Assembly (NCBI GenBank): GCA_014706385.1
Contig: JACGZH010000002.1
Span: forward strand, 1,116,001-1,180,000
Direction of reading: 5' to 3'
Length of the DNA: 64,000 nt
Origin: Phaffia rhodozyma
Lineage: Eukaryota > Basidiomycota > Tremellomycetes > Cystofilobasidiales > Mrakiaceae
In this document: positions 1 to 11,074 of the stretch, piece after piece
How positions within the stretch are numbered: the stretch's first letter is position 1
Layout: the number at the start of each line of letters is the position of its first letter
Position numbers and translations under genes: made by a program
Notes under the pieces: generated by a model
What the model was told of the DNA's origin: nothing
Databases searched by the model: none
Seen by the model: the letters and a program-made list of their open reading frames with translations, nothing else

Positions 1-877
1 AAAACTCAGTTATACCCATGATCAAATACGTTTCCATCATCTAGGGTCAACTCATGATAGCGAACAAGTGGGAAAGAAGTTAGAAAAAAGAAAAAATCAG
101 CTCATATTTCACAGACACATCCTCTAGGCTTCCCTGCCCTCAACATTTCCTTCAATATACTTCTTTTCTTGTTCAGGCAGAACATGACAGCCGTGATGTG
201 TTGAACCGTCGTCTCTCCTCTTCAGATGATTTTACCATCAATAACTCTCGGGATCCCCGATTGTCTGCTGAACCAAATGGGGATCGATATGCGCAAAATT
301 TTCAACGAACCAGAGTGAAAGGATCTGCATGTGGTTTTGACGATATGAACATGCACAACGCAGAAATGTTTATGTATATACTCGTAGATTCGAGAGTGAA
401 TGCCGTTCAACATATTTCTTGTACAGAAGAACCTGAGTGATGGTGTCGGATGATTTGGTATCTTCCGATAAATTGTCTCAAAACCACAAGATGACAGTTC
501 AAAACACTTGGAATGATCGAGCATGACAGATTTGAAAATCATCAAGATTGAACAAAAGAGGAGAGCAGATGCACTGGAGAAAGAGGCCATTGGAAGGATG
601 AAGAGAAAGTTTATGGATACGATGTGAGATTGAAGGATGTAGAGAGAACAAGAAGGACAGAGAAAAAGTCGGAAATCGTTGCAAGATGCGATACAGATCT
701 GAATCAAATAGGTGAGTCGATGTACAAAGACGTGATAGATGGGCGAAGGGTGAGGTCCGAAGTCAATTGATGAAGAAGTTAAGGGAGATAAGAAAAGAAC
801 TAAGGAGAGAGAGAGAAAGGGATAGGGTCAAAGAAAGGGAACTCATTCCTCCTTCATCCACATGGAGGCAAACCCAT
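1..877. other. left-edge intergenic DNA, no supported gene
   Basis: No gene could be supported here. Short open frames occur on both strands. One plus-strand stretch (about 520-625) reads like a charged helical peptide (ATG then TDLKIIKIEQKRRADALEKE) and stops near a possible GTGAGA donor, so the 3' exon of an unrecognised plus gene is possible but unproven. The purine-rich stretch at 765-850 is probably the 3' untranslated region of the minus-strand gene that ends at 878. Confidence 0.4.
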
Positions 878-3481
878 TCAATCTCTATCTCCCCAACCCA
901 GAACCGCTCTCAACCTCTCCCCACTGCGCGTCCAGGCCGACATGCCCTCCCCTCCTCCGTTCTCTTGACCTGATTCCACTCTTCGTCGACCCTCGTCAGG
1001 ATCCATGTAAACACCCGACTCTTGATCGGATCCTAACATCAACGGAGGTGCCAGATTCAAGTTCTCATCTTCCAATACGGAGGATGTCAATGTGATCGGA
1101 GGTTGGATCGTCGATCTTGAGTCTCTGATGTCTGATTCCCATCCGAGCAGCGAAGGAGGGCTAAGAGGAAGTTCCCAACCGAGTTTCAAGCCGCCCGCTT
1201 CGCGCGCCGATTGAGAAGGAGAGCAAGAAAGGTCGACCACAGTCCGGTCTCCCATTGAATCCTCGGGAGAGTAGACTAATGTTCTTGGCCGGGAATGTAT
1301 CACCGGCAACGGTGGTAAAGGTGAAGCCATCGAGGACGAATCTTCAAGCCAGCCAGCTGTACTTGAAGCTTCGTTAGCGGAAAAGGACCGTCGATGTTTA
1401 GGTTTTTTACTCAAATTGGGTCCCGCTCTGGGAGATAGTGCATGCGAGGAAGACAAGAACGGGGTTGAAGTGAGAGCGGAAGGTTGAGAGAGGGAGATAT
1501 CGAATGGGGTAGAAACTGATCGTCTATGAGCTAGACCGAGATGATGGGCATGCTGCTCGGTAGAAAGAGTGGACCGTCGGGGTCTGGGAATCGGGGCGGT
1601 GGGCAACCTAGGGCACGGCCTCGAGCTTGTAGCTCCTAAGGTTGAATATGAGCTAGGGCCTGGAGGCGTACTGGTCGAGAATTTTGAGATTGAGATTGAT
1701 CTAGTTGAAGCGGAGGGTGCCGTTGATATTGATGATAAGGAAGAAGACGTGGGGTGATGACTCCGTGAGACGTAAGACTCTGGTTGAAGTGTCGTATGAG
1801 GAGAAGAAGGTGGAGTCGACACAAATGGTCTCTTCAATCTCCCCTGAGTTATACCTGCTAGATGAGGCGGAACATCTTTCGATACAGGTCCAGTTTGTTC
1901 ATTGGGGGTACGTAACATATCAGCTGAGGACGAGGTTGATATAGATTGAATAGGCGCAGCGTCTATCTCTAATGTATCAGCATCAGTCATGGGAGTTGTA
2001 AACAAGGAGCGTTCATTGTGAAGAGGATTTGTGTGTGTTCTAGGTGTGGAAGTTGAGTTGTTGGTTGGATGGCTTGGCGATATTCCTGGAATGTATGATG
2101 CGCCAGCATCAGATCGACCGTCGACGTTGGATCGAGGGCTGCTCGACCCACCAACAGTAAACCCACGTTCCATATCAAGGATATCGTCCAACAACGCTCC
2201 CATCTTGAGTCCCCCTCGATCAGTCTGTTGGGGTTCAGCTTGATCGAGGGCATCCACAATTGATAGATTGGCCTTGGAACGCTTCATCAAACTTCCCGTC
2301 TGCTTCAAGTTGACGGAGTCGAGCGGAAGTTGATGATGTCCATCTGGAAGATCGTCGTCTGCCAACTCTTCGTCCTCCTCTCGAATCAGATAAGGGTTTT
2401 CAATCTCTTCCTCCCCGCCCTCTCTCGATTGTGATCCCCAGCCGGATCGAGAGCCCCATCCCCAAGCGACGCTCGCAGCTGACGAGATAGATGACGTGTT
2501 GGACCCCAAAGATTCGTTTCGACCATGATGGATGAGATCCGGCGTTTTTGCTCGGGACGGATGAGTCGATATGTAACGACTCTGGGTGGACGACGTAGAA
2601 GAGGCTGTATTGTTTCTGGATAAGGTGGTTCCCGAAGAAATGTGAGAGTTGATATCGGTATTGTTCATGTTAGCAGAAAACGAGTAGGAGGATGGAGGTT
2701 TGGACGATATAGAGTTTGAAGATGCTGTTCGTAGATGATACTCTGCTCGTTGCTGTCGGATCCGTCGCTGGGTTGAAAGTATTTCCATAGCGGCGGCATG
2801 GGCGGCAGCTTGTTTAGCCTCCTCGCGTTCTTTCTTCCTCTGGCGTTGAAGGGCAACCCGCTCCTTTTCCATCCGACGATAATGGGAGGACATCCCTTCA
2901 GACGAGGCCATAGAGGACATCGAGGACGCAGTACTCAAAGCAGGAGATAACCCAGACAAGTTGCCCTCAGAGAGTGGCGGAGGAAAGACTACTTGCCCGG
3001 ATTGGCTGTAAGCAAGTGAATCTGGACACGACGCCGACGGAATTGGCTGACGCGTCGAGTTGAGATATGAGAATGATCCTGGAGGGACGGAGTTCGAGGA
3101 GGATAATTGGGGTTGATTATGGTTCGAAGAGAGCGCTTCTAGAGCGTCTTTTCTAGCACAGGCTGTTGATCAACAAGAAACAACGACGATTGGAAAAACG
3201 GATCGAATCAGTATTTGGGTAAATGATCAAAGCAGGCCACAGAGCACTCTTAAGATGTGTCTGCTCTTGCTGTATATCCTGTCTATGTTTCTACCTCAGA
3301 ACAAGTGCTACAAAAACACACCTGTAGAACAATATATCCCCATATCTCCCTCCTCATCGGGCTCTACCTCGTTACCGCAAAAACAAAAGACGGCATGATC
3401 ACCGTCATCGTCGGACGAATGATGGGCAAATACGGGCGAGTTGGGGGAGTACATGTGTGCATCTTGAAACTTATTGGACAT
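878..3481 (-). CDS. Ser-rich protein with N-terminal CxC-type zinc motif, function unknown
   Basis: Two exons give a protein of about 814 residues. Exon 1 is 3481-3322 and exon 2 is 3162-878. The join restores a cysteine cluster, CFCG, then about 15 residues later YCSTACARKDALEAL. Such a short CxC...C...C cluster near the N-terminus looks like a small zinc-binding module; I believe similar modules occur in other uncharacterised basidiomycete proteins. Next comes a short charged helix rich in Arg, Lys, Glu and Gln (about residues 147-190). The remainder is low-complexity Ser/Thr/Pro-rich sequence with many RRS-type and SP sites, typical of a phosphorylated regulatory protein. No enzymatic domain is visible. 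The start is chosen because only the upstream exon supplies the zinc cluster. It diverges from the CDC26-like gene across 365 bp. Function is not known. Confidence 0.75.
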
Positions 3482-3846
3482 GGTCAAGCGTAGGAGAAGA
3501 GAGGCCAGCCTCGAGACGGATTAACCCAAGGGTTCCAGGATGACGAGAACCTAGAGATAGATTGAGTAGCCAGAAGAAGAAGAAGAAAGAAAAAGAAAGA
3601 GACAAGAGTAGACGAGAGAAGGCGAGTTGTGGGTTGATGGAAGTGAATGCAGAGCGCTAAAAAAGAAAACAAGGAAAAGAAAACAAAGCCAGCAATGAAA
3701 ACATTAGAAAGTTTCGGGCTATTTTGTATTGAAACTGACAGAAGTTTCCTAATGCGTTGTTCTATCGCCCTCGCCGCATACACCCATCAGCATACACCCA
3801 TCTGTGCACACATTCCCGTACCCAAATCCAAGACACGAGTCCAGAG
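3482..3846. promoter_or_regulatory. bidirectional promoter region
   Basis: This 365-bp gap lies between two divergently transcribed genes and must hold both promoters. It contains a purine-rich run on the plus strand around 3570-3605 (GAAGAAGAAGAAAGAAAAAG), a common nucleosome-depleting feature in fungal promoters. No clear TATA box is seen. Confidence 0.5.
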
Positions 3847-4086
3847 ATGATCAGAAGGGAACCCACAGGATTGCCTATCAACTCGAAAGATCAGGCAGAC
3901 GTCGAAAAGTTCTTTCGAAAGCTCAGAGAGGATCAGGCTGCCCTTGCCGGTCAGCATGTTTCTTATTCCGATGGCCACACGACTACAGACGTTCAAGCGA
4001 CGAATGGAAACTCGATCGAAGACTTCAGACAGACTGAACGGAATCGCAAGGAAGCTCTTGGCAGAAACGAAAGAATCGGTCTCTGA
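3847..4086 (+). CDS. CDC26: APC/C subunit Cdc26/Hcn1-like small protein
   Basis: An intronless 79-residue frame. The first residues MIRREPT match the hallmark N-terminus of Cdc26/Hcn1 (M-L/I-R-R-x-P-T). In this family, that segment packs in the TPR superhelix of Apc6/Cut9 and stabilises the anaphase-promoting complex in the nucleus. The rest is charged and probably helical, and it ends in RNERIGL, resembling the RRIGI motif near the C-terminus of the fission yeast protein. The length is as expected (yeast and human members are about 80-125 residues). A longer frame opens upstream at 3757, but the ATG at 3847 puts the conserved motif at the extreme N-terminus, as the family requires. The short motif carries most of the identification, so this is a good but not certain call. 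Confidence 0.65.
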   Translation: MIRREPTGLPINSKDQADVEKFFRKLREDQAALAGQHVSYSDGHTTTDVQATNGNSIEDFRQTERNRKEALGRNERIGL

Positions 4087-4644
4087 GTTACAAGGCGTCG
4101 ACCTCTCTGCTTCTCTAGTCATGGGTCGATGAGATCACCTAGCAGACAGATAATAACATCAAGATGATGTTTTGCACAATGCTCACGGCGAAAGGATGAA
4201 TGGATGCGTCAGTCTGCTTTTCGTCATCTGTATCTTGCGTTAACTCGAATTCTGACGACTCTCTTTGTCCGACACAGTATCCCTAGAACTTTCATCCGGT
4301 TAGCTCTCGAGAACGCACAGCCTCATCAGGCTACGTTCTCTCGCCGAATGTTTGCGCATGTGCTGGGTCGTTCCTAATGCATTCCGTATAGAAAGAGAGA
4401 TACATGTATACTGTAGATACAATGTTGTTGCTGGCGATGATGAAGATGGCGACGAAAAGCCTCAATGGCTGTGGCGAACAATTTGAAAGATCGTCACGAA
4501 AGCCAAGAAAGCAAGCAACTCGGAGTTTGATCAACCTTCGTTGACCATGAACTGATATCGTTCTCTTTCGTCCATCTCCATCCTGGTCTCATTTATAAGG
4601 AGACGATTGATTTCCTTGACTGCCCACCAGTCCTACTAGTCGTT
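4087..4644. other. intergenic region, promoter of the downstream ATPase gene
   Basis: A 558-bp gap with no protein-like frame. A TTTATAAGG element at about 4590-4598, roughly 50 bp before the next start codon, is a candidate TATA box. The rest shows nothing notable. Confidence 0.4.
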
Positions 4645-7610
4645 ATGAGTCTCTTCTGCAAGCTTGTACGGCCTAGAGCCGCGCCTGCCGTGAGATTGTT
4701 GTCCTTTGCACAATTCAGCTCGATCAACAAGATCCAACCTTCGACTCTGGACCGCCTCGCCTCCATCTCCTTGATTAGATCTTACGTGTCATCCCCGTTC
4801 GCTCCGAATCCATCTCCGAGCCCTAATATCCCAGATCTCGGACCGGATGAATCTCCTAAAAGAGATTCACCCAAATCCAACGACGGTTCCAAGAAAGGAG
4901 GCTTCTTCCCTTCCTTCACAAGCTCACCCATGCTGGACGCCGCGCTAACGACATGCGTCGGTCTGTTCCTTGTGTTCGGAAGTGGAATGGCCTATCTCGA
5001 GTGGTACAAGGTGAGATATCTTCCGAAAGAGTCTTGTCGTTCGGCTTACAAGTGACTGTTTCACTGATCCTTCTTGGATTAATCTATGAAACTCTGTCCT
5101 TTGTTCGCGGGGCTATTCCAGTTTATCGTTCTCTACCGGATGGAGAAAGCTTTTGCGCCAGGATATGATCCCGCCTTGGAGCTTTCACAAGATACAAGCT
5201 CTCTTCGAAGCAAGCGGAGAAAGAGGCGACAGCTCGAGAAGGCTGGTCTAGATCCTGACTCGGTGGATTCCGACGACAAGGAAAAAAGACCAGATCATAT
5301 CGTTAGATTCGAGCAGGCCTTGGTCGATCGCATTGTCAGCGGTAAAGAATCTGGGAAATACTACTTGATCAGTGGACCTAAGGTTAGCACTTCGTCAACT
5401 ATTTTGTTCTTCTATCTTCACCTTGGATATAAGCTCACATTAGCTATCGTTGGATTTGCCAACAACAGGGAACTGGCAAATCAACAATGATATTAGATTC
5501 CATGCGAGCTATAAAAGCAGATGGAGCTGGTCCGTCCTATCTTCTTTCACTCTTCTGCCTCGTCTCTTTCTTGAGCCGAGTTGATTGGTCATCACTAATG
5601 CCTTCATACCAATTATCAGCCTTTGTTGAGGCTCATCCAGATCTTGAAGTCTTCCGGCTCCGATTTGGAAAGGCGCTCAACTATGATTTCTTTGAAGATT
5701 GGCAGGGTGGTCTGTTCTCCAGAGCTGACCCAAGGAATGGAGGGCCATCACTCGACATCGAGCGCGCACTGAACAAGTTGGAGAAGGTTGCCTTGAGGTA
5801 CACTAAGAAACAAGGCAGACCGCTTTGTTTAGTCTTCAATGGTCAGTATCTACCTTTCCAGTTTCTTCCTGACTATGTGCGTCGTATTGACATGTGAGTA
5901 TCATTCTGGATTCAGACATTCATCTGTTTCCTAATGATGATGAGGGCCACAGGCTGCTACATCAACTTCAGCAGCGAGCGGAAGCATGGTCGGACGCAGG
6001 GATCTGCACCATGGTGTTTACCACCGACGATTTCTGTAGGTCTCCTCGACGCACACGTATTTAAAACCTTTCTCAGCCTATCGGTCTCGCTGATCCGAGG
6101 TTCTTTATATGTTTTAAATTTACCGGAACGTTTATAGGGCCCTATGAAATGCTCCGAAAGAATGCATCCCGTATGCGAGTATGTATATCCATTCCTTCCA
6201 TGATCCAGGCTATCTGTGCGCTCATTCTCATCAATAATTGCACTTTTAAAGATTCTCTCTGTCTATGACCTTCCCCACGCGACTGCTCTTCGCGCTCTCC
6301 GGGATCTCCGATTGGATACCTTCCCACAACAGGATCCACCTAAAGAATCCGTCTTGAGAGAATGTGTCAAGCTCGTCGGTGGCCGAACGAGCTACCTGAC
6401 CAGAATCGCGAGGGCAAAGGATATGATGGAAGAAGCCCAATTCATGGTCAGGAGCGAAAGAGAGTTTTTGATGAGCCAGTTGAGTTTCAAATGTGTCTCT
6501 GTATCGGGTTCGATCGCTTTGTGCTAATTTCAAATCATAATCTGGTCCAACTTTAGAATTGGTTTGATTCCTGATGTTGAGTATGTCTATGTCTCGAGTT
6601 TCTGTCGCAGAAAACATTTTAGACTTGCTGAGAATTTGATGTATAACCTTTACCTTTCTCGATGCCCTACCATCATCCAGTGACGACAAGATGGAGGAGA
6701 TGAAGTGTGAGTTCTATCTGATTTGAAAAATTGCGATGAATCTGACGAAGGCTCATGAATCTCACCTTATGTTTGGATGTGGGCTTCTGTAGGGTCTTCA
6801 TCTTCATGGTTCGTAACTTGTTGGTACTCATAGCTCGCCCAGTCCTCAATTGTGTATAACCCTTTTCATTCCGTTCAAAACAATCAGGCTACTCCTCCGA
6901 GCACTTGCCCAGGCGAAAGAGACCCTCACCTCAAGTAGCCATTCTAACGAAGTGATCGAGCAACCTGCTACAGAAGACAATCCATCCTTGTTGGGTTATG
7001 TGACATTTGGTCGGGCAAGACAGGTGATGACCCGTGGTGATTATCTGAACAGGTTGGATCACTTGAACATAATCTCTATCGATGTGTGTCCTCTACTTTT
7101 TGGTTGTTACCTACTTACCGAGATTAAAAGTCAACTAACGTGTCATCTACTTTGATGGGTTGTTTATGTTTGTTCATTTCTTTAGGTAAACCATCATGTA
7201 CGACCCGACTCTCATGTGACGCTAGAAGCCATCAAGAGTATAATCAACGAAGATCGCTTTGATGATTTCCTGGATAGCGTCATGGACAGAGTCAGCGCCA
7301 TCGAGTCTCTCGGTCGAACGAGAGAGCTGTTCTTGAAAGAACCTTTCCAGGTGAGCTCGCACCTCTATTCGAGCTCGCGTGTGGATGTGAACGGTTGGCT
7401 GATGCATCCCTTGGACTGGCTCTTATGCAAACTTATAAACAGATCGAAGCGATTAGAGGTAAGAACGGCGGGTTCAGAGTGGTAGGTCTGGGACCTGTGG
7501 AAGACGATGACGATGCTGACGGAGGAGATGACAAGAAAGACGGTGGAGATGAGAAAGGTGGAAGCCGGGCTATAGCTGTTGATCTTGGTTCTGGAGGGTG
7601 GAGGATATAG
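4645..7610 (+). CDS. mitochondrial membrane-anchored P-loop ATPase
   Basis: About ten or more exons. The N-terminus is a mitochondrial-type presequence (MSLFCKLVRPRAAPAVRLLS), followed by a Ser/Pro-rich linker and one hydrophobic segment (about residues 101-125) running across the first intron into FIVLYRMEKAF. The ATPase core has a Walker A motif, GPKGTGKST, created by joining exons at 5382/5469. A Walker B-like strand, LCLVFNDIHLF, appears only after splicing from 5840 to about 5914. A sensor-like TMVFTTDDF follows near 6015-6032. Helical C-terminal exons follow (SVYDLPHATALRAL, then KWSSSSWLLLRAL). This layout resembles P-loop ATPases of the ATPase_2/AAA group that are common as unnamed fungal proteins. 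The substrate is unknown. The last exon join (7350 to 7443) is uncertain. The C-terminal tail is acidic and Gly-rich. Confidence 0.7.
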
Positions 7611-8069
7611 AAACCCCAGCCTTGTCCTTGTAGTCTCTTGTCTCAATTTGATGTTCATGCTAAATCTTTCCCGTTCTGTCTATCTTTAATCCCTTCTGAC
7701 TTATGACGGACAAATGAGACGACTTGGACATGTGAAATAACTCTACGATATCGAAGAAAGTGGAAACTTTGGTTCAAACAGAGATGATGTCAGACCTCTG
7801 GAAAGGGGAGGGAGAAGTAGCAAAGCACAATGCCCAAAAGAATGATGTATAAAACAAACAGAGAAGAGAAACAAAAGGGTTTACAAAAAAAGAAAAAGAA
7901 GGTGGGGATAATAAAGAACGAGCAGTATCGAGAAGCTGGCATGATCTCTGCTGCCTATTGACATTTCTATATGCAAATCCTTCCGTCTGCTCAATTCGGC
8001 CAACCACACAAACGGAGATAAGAAGGAAAGAAACAAACTTTCCAATCGCAGATCAAAGATCTCTCAATT
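7611..8069. terminator. convergent 3' region between the ATPase gene and RER1
   Basis: The flanking genes converge, so this 459-bp gap should contain both 3' untranslated regions and poly(A) sites. It is A-rich on the plus strand at 7820-7920. No gene is seen. Confidence 0.4.
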
Positions 8070-9369
8070 TCACTTTCTCCCATAAGTCGTCTTTCGGCCA
8101 AGGTCGAAGGGAATATCTGCCAACGAGGGGTAACAGTTCGAAAAAAATTGCATCAGAATCTTTTGAATCTATGCGAAGAGAAAAGACGTTTTGAAGTGAG
8201 AAGAGGACATACATTTGTACTTGATCATGTGTCTAATAAGGACGCGTCAACATGAAAGATCAAGGAGGGAAGAAAACAAATTGGTATGTTCAGCAAAAAG
8301 CGATGATTGAACAAGTCAACGACTGTTGACCTACCGGAGCTGTCGTCTCATCGTCAACCCAAACAGGCTGTAGACATGAGAAGCGGGACAAAAGGGAAAG
8401 AGATTAGTTGCGTAGTCGGACAATATGAGAATGCAAAGAGGAGATAAGTTCCAGCTGGAAAAGGACGTACGTAATAAAGTAAATGACAAGAATGGGCCAA
8501 AACACAGGAATGTCGGCTGCCCGGGTAGTGGTGAGTCCAAGGGATATCAACGTCGCTCGGGTGGCTTGCCACCAGAACTTGAACTCTATATCATGGTCAA
8601 ATAAAGACAAAGCCGTCTGAGATCTACAGATCAAGGCGCGTCAAAGAGAATACAAGATGGAGATGTACTTACCAGGAAGCCGTCGGATGAACGGCTTGAA
8701 CTCTTCTTCGCCATCCGCATTGAGAGTAGAAGAATTCATACCCATAAGACCGAGCACTTTTTTACCCAGTCCGGCAGTGGGAAGATCATCCGACCGAGGC
8801 CCCTGTTGGGAGCCAGCCTCACCACCTTCCTCGATATCCTGTTCTTGAAGATCAGCGTCGAGGGAAGGATCGAATCTGGGTTGAAGGAAGGCAAGGAATA
8901 TGTTCAACAGGAAGATTGATAGACCGTAGGCGACGATATACCATCCCTGTCCTAGGACGACTCTAAGGCCGAAAAGGAAGAGAAGGACAGCAGTGCCGAG
9001 CCATCGGTAAGCCGAGTAGGGGGTGATTCGATCGAGGATACCTTGGAACCGTCGATTATACTGCTGTGCGGACTCCGCGAAGGCTAGAGCGGGAGTCTCC
9101 TTGGTTGATTTCTGCGGAGGAGGATAGAAGTTCTGTTGTTGAGCATGGGCAGCGTTCTGGTGTGCAGCAGGATGAGGATAGTATTGACGGATAGGAGGTG
9201 TCTGCCGGGGAAGGCCGTTGATAGGAGGAGGCTGTGGCTTAAGGATCTGAGGTTGTTGTTGCTGCTGTCCAGAAGGAAGCGTAGGTGGTTGAGGGGACGT
9301 GCTAGGGCCGGGAGGCGATCCACCTGAGGGCAAGCCAGCTGAAGGAGGAGTAGATGTTGGAGAAGACAT
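8070..9369 (-). CDS. RER1: Rer1, Golgi-to-ER retrieval receptor
   Basis: Five exons (exon 1 is 9369-8673; the last ends at the TGA at 8070-8072). Rer1 is a four-helix membrane protein of the cis-Golgi that returns ER membrane proteins through COPI vesicles. The core is well kept: RRFQGILDRITPYSAYRWLG, two transmembrane hairpins, FLQPRFDPSLD, then FKPFIRRLPEFKFWWQATRA, FWPILVIYFI, LTMRRQLRHMIKYKYIPFDL and a short basic tail. Two parts are unlike the roughly 190-residue family standard. There is an N-terminal extension of about 95 residues rich in Pro, Gln and Ser, and a long acidic Gly/Ser-rich loop of about 50 residues between the hairpins (EEGGEAGSQQGP onward). The short 3' exons were joined by frame and by the family motif. 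It shares a divergent promoter with the methyltransferase gene. Confidence 0.93.
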
Positions 9370-9694
9370 GAGACAGACAAGCTCTGAAGAGCAACAGATA
9401 AATGATAGGAAGAAAGAGAAAGAAAGAACGAGAGATCTATGGATAAGACGATGGATGATGGGAGAAAGAGGTGAAACAACAAAGCGAAAAAAAGTGACCG
9501 ACTGCTCATATGTTACACATTACAAAGATTTTGTAGTTCCCATTAGAGAAAGTCCGTAGTTTAGTTCGATGGTACTTTGCAGTCAAGACTACGGATCGTT
9601 TGTATTACTTCCGCACAGTTCTCGAGATTCCGATTTTATTACAATCTTTTTGTAGCCCTTTTCCAAAATCGATTACAACTTTTGGCCACCGACA
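9370..9694. promoter_or_regulatory. bidirectional promoter of RER1 and the methyltransferase gene
   Basis: A 325-bp gap between divergent genes. The RER1 side is purine-rich on the plus strand (about 9385-9430). No specific binding site could be assigned. Confidence 0.45.
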
Positions 9695-10807
9695 ATGAAC
9701 ATCTCGTTCACACGCGTTCCGCACATCGGCCTCGCCATCAGTCTCGCCATCGCCGTGTTCATAGGAGCCAGATTCTATACAGACAAAGAACCATACACGT
9801 TTGATCATGTCGAACTCAACAGGGTTCACCCGGACCTCCCTCCACAGACAGAGTGGTTGAATATGTGTGTTGATGTGTTGTTTTGACTCTTCTTTGTTTT
9901 GTTGGGGATACCTAATGGACTGAGTCTGTTTCTTGTGTGTCACGATCAGGGGTTACTGGGCAGAGACTACAAGCTTTCCAGAAGCCTGTCGAGGCAAGTA
10001 ACTGTAGTTGTTCATCCACCCGGCGCTCACGCTATTCACTCACTCCTCTGTGCATGTACTCTAGCCCTCGCACTTGAACTCCTCAAGCAAGCTGATCTTC
10101 AACCGCACGGTCATCACCTGGAAGTCGCTTACGGTTCCGGGGACTCACTTCTCCTTGTTCTTGATCCGGCTTCAGCATATCCAGTCCAGGATTCTCTCTC
10201 TGGTCTGACATCTCTTGCTTCCCATGCGCAACGAGCAACCGACCGGATCGATCAAGCTCGATCAGATGGTTTGGTCAACGCAGCCACCAAAGTGAATATA
10301 GTCCAGGCGGATGCCATCTGGAGGCCGGCTTCGACAACAGTGCAAATATCAGATTCATTGGCTCATCCGTTGAACCCAGAACGATCTCGCGAAATTTACA
10401 CCTCGATTAGTTGCCTCGACGCAGCATATCATTTCGAGAATAGAGAACAGTTTCTTGAGCAGGCTTTCAATGCGCTTCGACCTCACGGAACTCTTGCGTT
10501 GGCTGATAACCTAGCTGGTTCTTCAGTCGGTTCACGCCATACTCTTGATTTCTTTCTTTGGCTATTATCCGTACCAAAGGAGAATATCATTCCTCCAGCC
10601 ATGTTGGCGAATATGATGCGCAACCAAGGTTTCGTTAACGTTGAGATAACAGATATCACACACCACGTCTTTCCAGGTTTTGCGAAATTCTTGAAGGCGA
10701 GAGGTGGTGGATGGTGGGTCGCCGGCTCGGTCGTCGGTTGGTGGGCTGACAGTGGGTTATTAGAATTCGTCATTGTCAAGGCCAAGAAACCAGTGTCTAC
10801 AGTATAG
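9695..10807 (+). CDS. membrane-anchored SAM-dependent methyltransferase
   Basis: Three exons: 9695 to about 9865, 9950-9993 and 10065-10807. The N-terminus has one hydrophobic anchor (about residues 9-26, IGLAISLAIAVFIGA), suggesting a membrane protein with the enzyme domain on one face. After splicing the protein reads LNMGYWAETTSFPEACRALALELLKQA and then the SAM-binding motif I, LEVAYGSGDSLLLV. A motif II/III-like ISCLDAAYHF and a FNALRPHGTLALADN strand follow, as in class I methyltransferases of the Methyltransf_11 type. The C-terminal half holds hydrophobic helices (FFLWLLS, GWWVAGSVVGWW). Total length is about 320 residues. The substrate cannot be told; a lipid is plausible given the anchor. 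The second intron appears to use a GC donor (GAG/GCAAGT, 9994-10064). Confidence 0.72.
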
Positions 10808-11074
10808 ATGGAAGACGTTCTATAGCCTTTTATAAATGCTATATATGATCCCTCATCCAAGCTCGTGGAAAGTCAAGACGTGCATATATTCGATGTCATC
10901 GTCTTCCTTGATCCTCGCCAGCTTGCACATGCGGGTGTATAAGGCCGGAGGGGACATCGCAGTGAGCCAAATCCAGATCACGTGACATTAACCTTCCGAA
11001 GGGGCTTCTCTGTCTCACCATCCAACCAAGCGAAATATTGATCCATGTGCTAGACTTCACGCCAAACAGTCATC

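Noticed and set aside
222..707. 161-codon minus-strand frame at the left edge
   Set aside because: Cys/Phe/Ser/Leu-rich composition without any domain, overlapping other equally plausible frames. Not supported as a gene.
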